Of a stretch of DNA of 59,688 nucleotides, positions 52,977-59,688 are shown piece by piece (position 1 is the stretch's first letter; each line of letters begins with the position of its first letter). The DNA comes from Prevotella ihumii (lineage in GTDB: Bacteria; Bacteroidota; Bacteroidia; Bacteroidales; Bacteroidaceae). The notes under the pieces were generated by a model. It did not search any database, was not told where the DNA came from, and worked only from the letters and a program-made list of their open reading frames with translations. The stretch is from assembly GCF_900155655.1 (NCBI RefSeq), contig NZ_LT706987.1:1697715-1757402 (forward strand), read 5' to 3'. The position numbers and the translations under genes are program-made.

Positions 52977-53258
52977 ATGGAAAGAACATACAATGTGCTG
53001 TTAACCTACGATATAGATAGCAGACATACCGAAGTTAGGAATACATTAATTGAAGAGTATGGTTTTAAGGATATAATCATAGGTAATAATGGCACGAGGT
53101 GTTATTTGCCGAATACCACATTACTAAAGAGAAATACCACCAAGGAGGATGTCCATAATATAATAAAGAACGTATGTAAGATGCTTAATGCAAATCTAAA
53201 AAGGACTATTTCCTCAGAATGTTCAAACTGGATAGCATTACAAGGTGAAAAGTTTTAG
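52977..53258 (+). CDS. 93-residue Cas2/VapD-like ferredoxin-fold protein
   Basis: Start chosen at ATG 52977 (MERTYNVLLTYDIDSRHTEV), 84 bp after the relaxase. The pattern strand (YNVLLTYDID), helix (HTEVRNTLIEEYGF), two strands (KDIIIGNNGTRCYLPNTT), helix (KEDVHNIIKNVCKMLNANLK) and strand (NWIALQGEKF) matches the small ferredoxin-like fold of Cas2 and VapD nucleases, with Asp in the first strand end. No CRISPR array or other Cas genes are nearby. An element-borne nuclease or toxin is possible, but this is inference from secondary structure. Confidence 0.6.
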   Translation: MERTYNVLLTYDIDSRHTEVRNTLIEEYGFKDIIIGNNGTRCYLPNTTLLKRNTTKEDVHNIIKNVCKMLNANLKRTISSECSNWIALQGEKF

Positions 53259-53331
53259 ATTTGTAAGTAGAAACTATAAGTCCAACCACTTGTTTCATTC
53301 AAGCTGGTAAAATTATGTGTGTTTTTCATCA

Positions 53332-53390
53332 AGAACGCTTGTTATTCGGTAACAAAGTATTATCTTTGCAGATAGAATAACAAGCGTTCT
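53332..53390. repeat. 16-bp inverted repeat at the right end (candidate attachment site)
   Basis: AGAACGCTTGTTATTC (53332-53347) is perfectly complementary to GAATAACAAGCGTTCT (53375-53390). The 27-bp loop contains TTATCTTTGC (53360-53369), one base from the GTANNTTTGC core, and a TATCTTTG -7 element. The left part resembles the sequence at 31587-31609. Confidence 0.7.
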
Positions 53391-53900
53391 TTGTTAGGTA
53401 GAAAACAGCAACTTGAAGTAGCTCGCTCGTTTCCAAATCGTTACCTGTTTAGTTATACCAACAAGGTAACTTCTTTATTTTCAATTAGATACAATTTTAT
53501 AATTATATTGCAGTGCAAAACAATAGGTTTTGCAACACGTTGATATATAGATAGTTATACAAGATATACACTTGCGAAAAATATTTACACTGTTTGTGCG
53601 CATTTTGAACAGCAGCAGTAGATACTTGGACTTGCCTATAAAGCGTGCTATCCTCGCAGCAGGCTCTGTCAGAGTAATGTTCTCACCCATTAGCAGTTTT
53701 CCTTTGTTATCGTATAACGAATTGGCAGAATGTTGAAAAATATCACGATTTTTCTTCTTTTCGTTTGTGTAGTTAAAATAATATTTTTATTTTTGCAAAA
53801 ATTAGTAGATATTTACCAATAAGAAAAGATAATTAAAAACCATACATAGCCTTATACCTTAATTTATACAGAGGTAGGGCAGGGAACGTTACAATCAGTA
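53391..53900. other. non-coding flank right of the element
   Basis: About 500 bp, AT-rich. It includes TTACCT (53443) facing AGGTAA (53463), a possible recombinase-binding pair. The minus-strand ORF of 69 codons at 53481-53690 is compositionally plausible only in its first ~30 codons and is not supported as a gene. Confidence 0.5.
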
Positions 53901-53909
53901 ATCTGAAAG

Positions 53910-54008
53910 AAAAATAGCAATCTTCAGGCAGGTCGGCACGTAGCTTTGACGCAAGACAGCTACACCGTGCGCACTGCCAACGCCACACATTTGGTGGTAG
54001 AGAAGTAA
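53910..54008 (+). pseudogene. C-terminal relic of a secreted protein
   Basis: The frame ending at TAA 54006-54008 reads ALTQDSYTVRTANATHLVVEK, which looks like the last strand set of a T9SS-type sorting domain. No start or upstream body remains; the gene appears to have been cut away. Confidence 0.4.
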
Positions 54009-54046
54009 GGTTGGGCAGCCGTATGCAGGCACGAAATGAAAAAAAA

Positions 54047-54054
54047 TATCTTTG
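54047..54054 (+). promoter_or_regulatory. -7 element for the large secreted protein
   Basis: TATCTTTG, a perfect TAnnTTTG match 42 nt upstream of the ATG at 54096. Confidence 0.55.
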
Positions 54055-54095
54055 TCATCATCGTAGTAACATTTTAAATACTAAATTTATTGCTT

Positions 54096-57000
54096 ATGGA
54101 AAAGAAGTCAAACTTTATGTTTGCTGGCTTTTTAGCCTTTTTGCTGTGTTTGCCGTTGGGAATAATGGCACAGAGCAACAGCCAGCGTGAGAGTAAATTG
54201 AGAGATGCCTTGTCAAGCAGACGAGGCGGTTTGGTGTTGGGTTCAACACTGAATATGCCTGTCGGTTCATTTCTTAATACAGATAGTCCGCTATTGCAAG
54301 TAGCGGGTGCACCATTGCAGAAGCCATTTGGTGCGCCTATAATGAAAGACCCTGCAACGGGAACTGTTCTTTGGGGCAATGTTATCCGCCAAGAAAACTG
54401 GAAGCCGGGTTCAACCGCTTATGGTATGTATTCTGTGGGCACGACGCTTCCTATTCAAGTCAATCCATTGGTTATACGAGAGTTTATGGAGGTAAACTCG
54501 GGCTGTGGCATTGTGGGCGATGTTTTCCACGCAATGTATTTGGATTTTATGGCGTATGCGGAAGGTCGGTTCGTAATACATCATTCCACCTACGATATTG
54601 ACACTTGGGAACAGCTGTCTGACGATGATTTGGGCGAAGACGGATTGTCTTTGTGTGCTATGGAAACGGCACAAGACCGCAATACAGGCAAAATCTATGG
54701 CGTGTTCTGGGACGACAGCGGTACAAACTTGCAATGGGGAGTAATTGACTATACCAAAATGAAGCGCGAGTTCATCGGTTGGGCGGAACACCAGTATGTG
54801 GCTCTCGGCATCAGCAAGGAGGGAACGCTCTATGGAATATCGCTCGAGGGCGACCTATACTCTATCAGTACTGCCGACGGAAAGGAGACACTCGTAGGTT
54901 CGACCGGTGTTACCGTGAAGGATTCGTATGGCAAATATTACCAGCAAAGTGGCGAAATAGACCAGAAAACCAACACGTTCTATTGGGCAAGCATAGACCA
55001 AGACGGAAATTCGGTGCTCTATACTGTAGACCTTGCTACGGGACGTGCCAACAAAATTGGCGATATGCCTGCCGAAACGCAGGTGTTGGCACTGACTATT
55101 CCTGCGAATACGGCAGCTCCAGAAGCTCCTGCACGCATCGAAGACCTCAAGTTTGTATTCGACAAAGGTAATACTACGGGTCGCATACAGTTTACTGCAC
55201 CAAGCAAGAAGATGAACGGTGAAAGTCTTTCGGGCAACCTTACCTACTATGTTGTTGCCAACAACGACACCATAAAGAAAGGCGTTGCAGTGGCAGGTTC
55301 GAAGGTAGATGCAGAGATAACCGTTGCTGGTGGCGATACAAAGTTCCTCGTTACCACTGCCAACGATGCAGGCTCGTCGCCCAAGGTCAGACATTCTCTA
55401 TGGGTAGGCTACGATATTCCTGCTGATATAGAGCGAGTGAAGTTCAGCTACGACGGTGCAACCGCTGTCGTTACATGGGCTGCCGTAACGAAAGGCGAGC
55501 ATGGCGGATATGTAGGCGATGTGAAATATGACGTGAAGCGAATGCCTGACGGTGCACAAGTGCAGACCGATGTTGCAGGCACAAGTCTGTCAGTAGCATT
55601 CACAGCTACCGAATTAAAGAAGTATAGCTTTGTTGTTACACCGAAAGCGGGCAACCGCAAGGGTAAGGGCATTGCATCTAACGGAATCGTTATCGGCAAT
55701 GCGCTCACGCCACCGTTCAAGGAGAGCTTCTACGACGAGGAGTCTTTCAATAACTTTACAGCAGTAGATGCCAACGACGACAACCAGACATGGGATTGGG
55801 GATTGGCTGACGACTGGAAGGGACGCGCACAATCGGGCTACAATCCTAAGGGTGCAGCAGACGATTGGCTTATGTCGCCACCGTTTGAACTGAAAGCCGA
55901 CCGACTCTACACCGTTTCGCTCGAGGCTTACAATACGCTTGCAGGAGAGTACAAGGAGGTGATGGAGGTTGCCTATGGCGAAGGCTACAATCCTGCAACC
56001 TATACGAAAGTGGGTCAGCCAGTAGTCGTTCCGAAAGCGCAGACAAAGTTCGCTTACGAAATTAGAGTACCGAAAAACGGCACATATCGTTTGGCTATTC
56101 ACGACAGAAGCCCTTATGCACAATGGCGTTTCTATGTTCGCAACTTCCAATTGGCACTCGGTTCGCTCTTGACGGCACCCGATGCATCGACCGATTTCAG
56201 CGTAACCGTAGACCAAACAGGTGCGGAAAAAGCCACATTGAACTTTACTCTGCCTACAAAAACCATCGGTGGCAACGCACTTGCTGCACAGTTGGATTCG
56301 GCAGTGATATACCGCGACAATGTTAAACTCGGTGTAATGAAGCAACTGACAAGCGGTAAGCGGGTGAGCTATCAAGACAACAACGTTGCAAAGGGCGCAC
56401 ATATATATAAGGTAGTAGCCTATAATACGGCAGGAGCGGGACGCGAAGCAGTAGCGAAAGCCTTTGTCGGACCCGATATGCCAGCTGCACCAACAGGCTT
56501 GAAGGCATTGGACAAGGGCACAATGGCTACCCTGTCGTGGGACAAGATTTCTACAGTCGGAGCCAATGGTGGCGTTGTCTTCCCCGAAGAGGTTACCTAT
56601 AATGTAATTTCGATGAAGAATGCGAAGGAACCTACCGATACTTTGGCATCGTTCAAGAACAACACCAACTTCGATGTAACGTCTATCAACCTCAACGATG
56701 GCGAGCAACAACGCTTCGTTTATTGGGGTGTTTCAGCGCAAAACCAGTTGGGAAGCAGTAGCATAGCTACCACCCGACTCATTGCTGGTAAGGCTTATAA
56801 CGTGCCATTCAAGGAGAGTTTTGCCAATGCATCGCTCTCTTCATTAGTTTGGTTGGCTGATACGAAGGGCACATCATGGAAGATTAAACGTGGCGTAGCT
56901 TACGACAACGACGGTGGCGCACTCTGCTTTGAGCCTACAAATGCAGGCGATGAAAGTACTTTAGGTACAGGAAAGATTTCGTTAATGGGTACTACTGCCC

Positions 57001-58565
57001 CGAGATTGATATTCAACTACGGGCGTAAAGATTTCCCCGACACCAAGCTTGTTGTGTTTGCACAGCGTCCTGACGGCACACGCACCGAACTGAAGACCAT
57101 TGATTACTCTAAAATAAATGGGAACGAAGCATGGCTGACCGAAGTTTTGTCATTGGAAGGATTTGAAAACGAACGCTACATATTCGTTGGTTTCAAAGCC
57201 ATTGGCGGCGATAACCGTGCGCCAATCTTCGTCGATAACATTCGCATAATGGAGGTTCAGCAATACAACTTGGCTGTTACCGTATCTGGAACAGGAAAGG
57301 TTATCAAGGGACGCAATGCCAAACTGAATGTGAAAGTTGAAAACATCGGCGAGCGCAGTGCTGAAGAGTTCACCATACGCATAAAGTCTGCTGATAAGGA
57401 AATTGCTTCTTCCGAGCAGACAGAGGCAATCGCATCGTTCAATAATCGCACGCTGACCTTCGATGTCCCTACATCTGCCATCATCGCAGAAGCGAAAGAG
57501 ATGAAGGTAGTGGCAGAAGTTGAATACGATAAGGACTTGGATAACACCGACAACAAAGCCGAGTTTATCATCAGACTCGAAGATTCTGAAAAACCAAAGG
57601 TTCGGGATTTGCGTGGAGTAAGGGAACAATCGAAAGTCTCTCTTATATGGAGAGCTCCAAGTATAGAGCCACAGACCGTAACGGAAGACTTCGAACGCTA
57701 CGACGCATGGTCTACGGAGTTCGGCGATTGGACTCTGGTGGACGGCAACAAGGGCTATGCAGGCGGTTTCTTCAACGACCTTTGGTATCCTAACCAGTTC
57801 ACGCAGTTTGCTTACATCATCTTCAATCCGTATGTCTTGGGCGAAGATGTGCCACGCCTTAATCCGTGGTTGCTGCCGTCCTCGGGCAAGCAATACGCTG
57901 CTGTTCCTTACGAACTCGATGCCACTGGACAGACTTATGTGAACAGCGATAACTGGATTATCAGTCCGAAACTCTCTGGGCAGGCGCAAACCATCTCGTT
58001 CTATGTGCACAATATGATGGTGAACAACGTTGCTTATATTGAGAATTACGACGTGCTTTGTTCGACAACAGGCAACGAGATTGCCCATTTCACCAACACT
58101 GTTGTTAAGAACCGAGAAGCCGTTTCGGGCGAATGGGAAAAGATAACCATTGACGTGCCCGCAGGTACGACCTACTTTGCAATCCATCAGACGACACCGC
58201 AGACTGGTCTTATGTTCGGTATCGACGACGTAACTTTCATTAAAGCGACGCCTGTGCCTACGCACTATGGCATCTATCGTGAGGGAGAGCGTATCGACAA
58301 GGTAACAGCTAAACAGTTCTATTATGTAGACAATGCTGCAGGAAGCAATAATCGCTATGCCGTAACAGCAATTTATGCCGACGGAACAGAGTCTGCTCCG
58401 GTTGAAGTCAATATTCCTACGGGAATCGACAGCGTTGTCATAGACGGAAAACCTGTAGATGTTTATACTATCGACGGCAAACTTGTGCGTCGCCAGACAA
58501 CCACACTTCGTGGTCTGCGCAAGGGCGTATATGTTGTTGGAAACAAGAAAGTAGTAGTAGAATAG
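54096..58565 (+). CDS. large secreted protein with cleaved-adhesin/FnIII domains and a T9SS-like tail
   Basis: A 1489-residue protein from ATG 54096, with a signal peptide (MEKKSNFMFAGFLAFLLCLP ... LGIMAQ). The first ~350 residues look like a beta-propeller-like region. Repeated fibronectin-III-like modules follow (PARIEDLKFVFDKGNTTGRI; APTGLKALDKGTMATLSWDK). Two choice-of-anchor/cleaved-adhesin-type domains contain ADDWLMSPPFEL and SDNWIISPKLSG, like the adhesin domains of Porphyromonas gingipains. The end (VDVYTIDGKLVRRQT, then GLRKGVYVVGNKKVVV) matches a type IX secretion C-terminal domain. It is probably exported through T9SS and surface-attached, acting as an adhesin. It has its own promoter and terminator. 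Confidence 0.85.
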   Translation: MEKKSNFMFAGFLAFLLCLPLGIMAQSNSQRESKLRDALSSRRGGLVLGSTLNMPVGSFLNTDSPLLQVAGAPLQKPFGAPIMKDPATGTVLWGNVIRQENWKPGSTAYGMYSVGTTLPIQVNPLVIREFMEVNSGCGIVGDVFHAMYLDFMAYAEGRFVIHHSTYDIDTWEQLSDDDLGEDGLSLCAMETAQDRNTGKIYGVFWDDSGTNLQWGVIDYTKMKREFIGWAEHQYVALGISKEGTLYGISLEGDLYSISTADGKETLVGSTGVTVKDSYGKYYQQSGEIDQKTNTFYWASIDQDGNSVLYTVDLATGRANKIGDMPAETQVLALTIPANTAAPEAPARIEDLKFVFDKGNTTGRIQFTAPSKKMNGESLSGNLTYYVVANNDTIKKGVAVAGSKVDAEITVAGGDTKFLVTTANDAGSSPKVRHSLWVGYDIPADIERVKFSYDGATAVVTWAAVTKGEHGGYVGDVKYDVKRMPDGAQVQTDVAGTSLSVAFTATELKKYSFVVTPKAGNRKGKGIASNGIVIGNALTPPFKESFYDEESFNNFTAVDANDDNQTWDWGLADDWKGRAQSGYNPKGAADDWLMSPPFELKADRLYTVSLEAYNTLAGEYKEVMEVAYGEGYNPATYTKVGQPVVVPKAQTKFAYEIRVPKNGTYRLAIHDRSPYAQWRFYVRNFQLALGSLLTAPDASTDFSVTVDQTGAEKATLNFTLPTKTIGGNALAAQLDSAVIYRDNVKLGVMKQLTSGKRVSYQDNNVAKGAHIYKVVAYNTAGAGREAVAKAFVGPDMPAAPTGLKALDKGTMATLSWDKISTVGANGGVVFPEEVTYNVISMKNAKEPTDTLASFKNNTNFDVTSINLNDGEQQRFVYWGVSAQNQLGSSSIATTRLIAGKAYNVPFKESFANASLSSLVWLADTKGTSWKIKRGVAYDNDGGALCFEPTNAGDESTLGTGKISLMGTTAPRLIFNYGRKDFPDTKLVVFAQRPDGTRTELKTIDYSKINGNEAWLTEVLSLEGFENERYIFVGFKAIGGDNRAPIFVDNIRIMEVQQYNLAVTVSGTGKVIKGRNAKLNVKVENIGERSAEEFTIRIKSADKEIASSEQTEAIASFNNRTLTFDVPTSAIIAEAKEMKVVAEVEYDKDLDNTDNKAEFIIRLEDSEKPKVRDLRGVREQSKVSLIWRAPSIEPQTVTEDFERYDAWSTEFGDWTLVDGNKGYAGGFFNDLWYPNQFTQFAYIIFNPYVLGEDVPRLNPWLLPSSGKQYAAVPYELDATGQTYVNSDNWIISPKLSGQAQTISFYVHNMMVNNVAYIENYDVLCSTTGNEIAHFTNTVVKNREAVSGEWEKITIDVPAGTTYFAIHQTTPQTGLMFGIDDVTFIKATPVPTHYGIYREGERIDKVTAKQFYYVDNAAGSNNRYAVTAIYADGTESAPVEVNIPTGIDSVVIDGKPVDVYTIDGKLVRRQTTTLRGLRKGVYVVGNKKVVVE

Positions 58566-58575
58566 ACAATTTTTT

Positions 58576-58617
58576 GTCGGTGTCTTCGTTCTTATCAGTC
58601 GGGGACACCGACATTTC
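58576..58617 (+). terminator. terminator of the large secreted protein gene
   Basis: GTCGGTGTC (58576-58584) pairs with GACACCGAC (58604-58612), followed by ATTTCT. Confidence 0.75.
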
Positions 58618-58693
58618 TCTAACCATAAGGTAATGGAAAAGTCGAGCAGCAAATGCAGTTCGTTTCCCCACCTGATATTCATTTTTTAAAACA

Positions 58694-59688
58694 CCTTAAT
58701 TCCGCAGTATTTTTTCTTGTGAGAAAATTTTATATGTTGAGATGTCTTTTTGGGCTCTATATGTTGATATGAGGTGCTTCGGTGTTTTTTTTGGGTCTTT
58801 TTTAAGCATAAAATCCCCCACCCAAACCAATGGGGAAGTATGAAAAACCACAAAAAATGATGTTTATTCAATGAAGACCTCAGAGTAGTAGATTTTATTT
58901 GTATATAGGTTCAGAACGTTCCGCCTTCCAGTGCGCACCCATTTTGCTGGCACGCTGACAAAATGCAGGATAAAGGCTTTCAGCCTGCTTGTCTTTTTCA
59001 ATGGCTTGACCTTATCGCTGATATGACGGACGAGATAGAGATAGAAGTTCTTCAGCATGGCGGTAACCATCATGAAAACCATGTTCTCAGCCATAAAGGA
59101 AAAGGGCAGATGTGACCATCCGAAGTCATTGTTCTGTATGTCGAAGTTCTTTTCGCTTGCTCCACGCTCATTATAAAATGTAATGATGTCTTTCTCAGTA
59201 GATGTCCAGTTATTGGTGAGGATACAGCGGTATGTGTATATTACTCCGAACATATCCGTCTGTTGCTTGCCATCCTTGTCTTTCAAAGGACTACGCTGTA
59301 CGACAAGCCTGTATGACTTTCCTTCTATTAAGTTGTCTATGCTGATGGATGTGACATCGCATTTCTCATAACCAACCTCAACACTCTTCCATTCTTTCAG
59401 CTGGCGGAAGTCCTCGTGTCGGCTGCCGCAGTTGACTGCACGTATATAGAACGTGTTGCAGCGCTGCTCTACGGTTTGGATAATTTCCTTTGAGAACGAT
59501 CCGCAATCAGCACGGAAACGCTCTATTACCACACCAAGTTCTGAGGTTACACGGTCCATAATGCGACGGAGCGTGTCTTCTTGATGGAATCTCACATTGG
59601 TGTTTCCGTCACGATTCTCACCTCCGACTATGATTCCCCCAATGGAAGCCCAACCAGGGAAATAGCCAAAATCCTGCTTGTAAGAATA
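58694..59688 (-). mobile_element. IS1380-family insertion sequence (partial)
   Basis: The transposase gene runs off the right edge. The inner terminus is probably near 58694, where the sequence CCTTAATTCCGCAG begins with the CC expected for IS1380 ends. No matching second end is in the window, so this boundary is a guess. Confidence 0.5.
58864..59688 (-). CDS. IS1380-family transposase (5' end outside window)
   Basis: The minus strand is open from the window edge to a stop at 58864, about 274 residues. An apparent start at 59595 is only an internal GTG, since conserved sequence continues upstream of it (YKQDFGYFPGWASIGGIIVG and GGENRDGNTNVRFHQED, typical of IS1380 transposases). Further landmarks are FRADCGSFSKEII (catalytic Asp region), FYNERGASEKNFDIQNNDFG (the Y-x-x-R-G-x-x-E motif carrying the last DDE acid) and MAENMVFMMVTAML. 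It encodes a DDE transposase and is intact as far as visible. Confidence 0.9.
   Translation of the reverse strand, partial: YSYKQDFGYFPGWASIGGIIVGGENRDGNTNVRFHQEDTLRRIMDRVTSELGVVIERFRADCGSFSKEIIQTVEQRCNTFYIRAVNCGSRHEDFRQLKEWKSVEVGYEKCDVTSISIDNLIEGKSYRLVVQRSPLKDKDGKQQTDMFGVIYTYRCILTNNWTSTEKDIITFYNERGASEKNFDIQNNDFGWSHLPFSFMAENMVFMMVTAMLKNFYLYLVRHISDKVKPLKKTSRLKAFILHFVSVPAKWVRTGRRNVLNLYTNKIYYSEVFIE

Larger units (their letters stand above)
31587..53390. mobile_element. ~21.8-kb integrative mobilizable element with RiPP cargo
   Basis: The interval starts with two tyrosine recombinase genes and ends with primase, MobC and relaxase genes. Cargo in between differs from the surrounding chromosome in AT content (34.8-47 kb is notably AT-rich). 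Both proposed ends share an imperfect GAACGCTT-N2-3-ATTCGG-TAAC sequence followed by TTTGC. No conjugative pilus or coupling-protein genes are present, so transfer would need a helper. Boundaries are inferred. Confidence 0.65.

Noticed and set aside
52977..53258. Evidence for a CRISPR-Cas system from the Cas2-like fold
   Set aside because: No repeat-spacer array, Cas1 or other Cas gene is present in the window; the fold is shared with VapD toxins.
53481..53690. 69-codon minus-strand ORF right of the element
   Set aside because: Only its first ~30 codons look protein-like; it has no conserved neighbour and its second half reads as AT-rich non-coding sequence.
55614..56711. 365-codon minus-strand ORF
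   Set aside because: Same reason; it lies wholly antisense inside the adhesin gene and has shadow-like composition.
57150..58682. 510-codon minus-strand ORF opposite the adhesin gene
   Set aside because: Shadow of the real plus-strand gene: Cys/Arg/His-rich, no domain, and the plus-strand frame has signal peptide and recognised domains.

Overview
This window looks like the chromosome of a Bacteroidales bacterium close to Prevotella (P. intermedia-like). The signs are TAnnTTTG-type promoters, an AroA-type DAHP synthase fused to chorismate mutase, a four-gene 2-oxoacid:ferredoxin oxidoreductase operon, OmpA and C1-peptidase genes of Prevotella type, IS1380 and ISL3 transposases, and a family of ~193-bp palindromic repeats in the intergenic gaps. 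The species call is inference, because no rRNA is present.

Layout. 1-322: end of an ISL3-type insertion sequence. 368-5568 (- strand): a four-gene block with an MFS permease, a SpoIID-domain protein, a DUF4922 HIT-like protein and a two-domain glycosyltransferase; the last two are separated only by an apparent one-base frame change. 5.6-31.2 kb: ordinary core genes (TPR protein, DAHP synthase/chorismate mutase, endo/exonuclease/phosphatase, thrS, ffh, folD, vor/kor operon, OmpA, acyl-ACP thioesterase, recQ, recJ, C1 peptidase, aminopeptidase P, trmD, DUF5020). They are interleaved with six copies of the palindromic repeat, a second AT-rich repeat family, a MITE and a candidate structured small RNA. 

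~31.6-53.4 kb: an integrative mobilizable element of about 22 kb. Two tandem tyrosine recombinases lie at the left. A replication and mobilization module lies at the right (two HTH/excisionase-like proteins, VapE-like ATPase, Toprim primase, DUF3408 protein, MobC, MobA relaxase). The cargo sits between them.

The cargo is the most interesting part. It is a candidate peptide natural-product (RiPP) system. A 51-residue precursor gene (42007-42162), too short for usual ORF calling, has a leader ending in Tyr-Gly-Gly and a 15-residue core holding a tandem pentapeptide (YGNCS/FGNCH). It lies behind an outer-membrane TonB-receptor-like protein. After an attenuator-like hairpin come a radical SAM/SPASM enzyme, two DUF6734 glycosyltransferase-like proteins, a C39-peptidase ABC exporter and a very short HlyD-type adaptor. 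Next to this are a GNAT-fold acyltransferase, a PAS-like/LuxR-type regulator and a ThiF/E1-like adenylyltransferase. Five perfect palindromes TTACAC-N4-GTGTAA mark the promoters of the receptor/RiPP operon, GNAT, the LuxR gene and the ThiF gene. In three of these the palindrome lies exactly 22 nt from a TAnnTTTG -7 element. This ties the acyltransferase and ThiF genes to the RiPP operon as one regulon.

53.4-59.7 kb: a decayed gene end, a 1491-residue secreted protein with cleaved-adhesin-like and FnIII-like domains and a T9SS-like C-terminus, and an IS1380 transposase running off the right edge.
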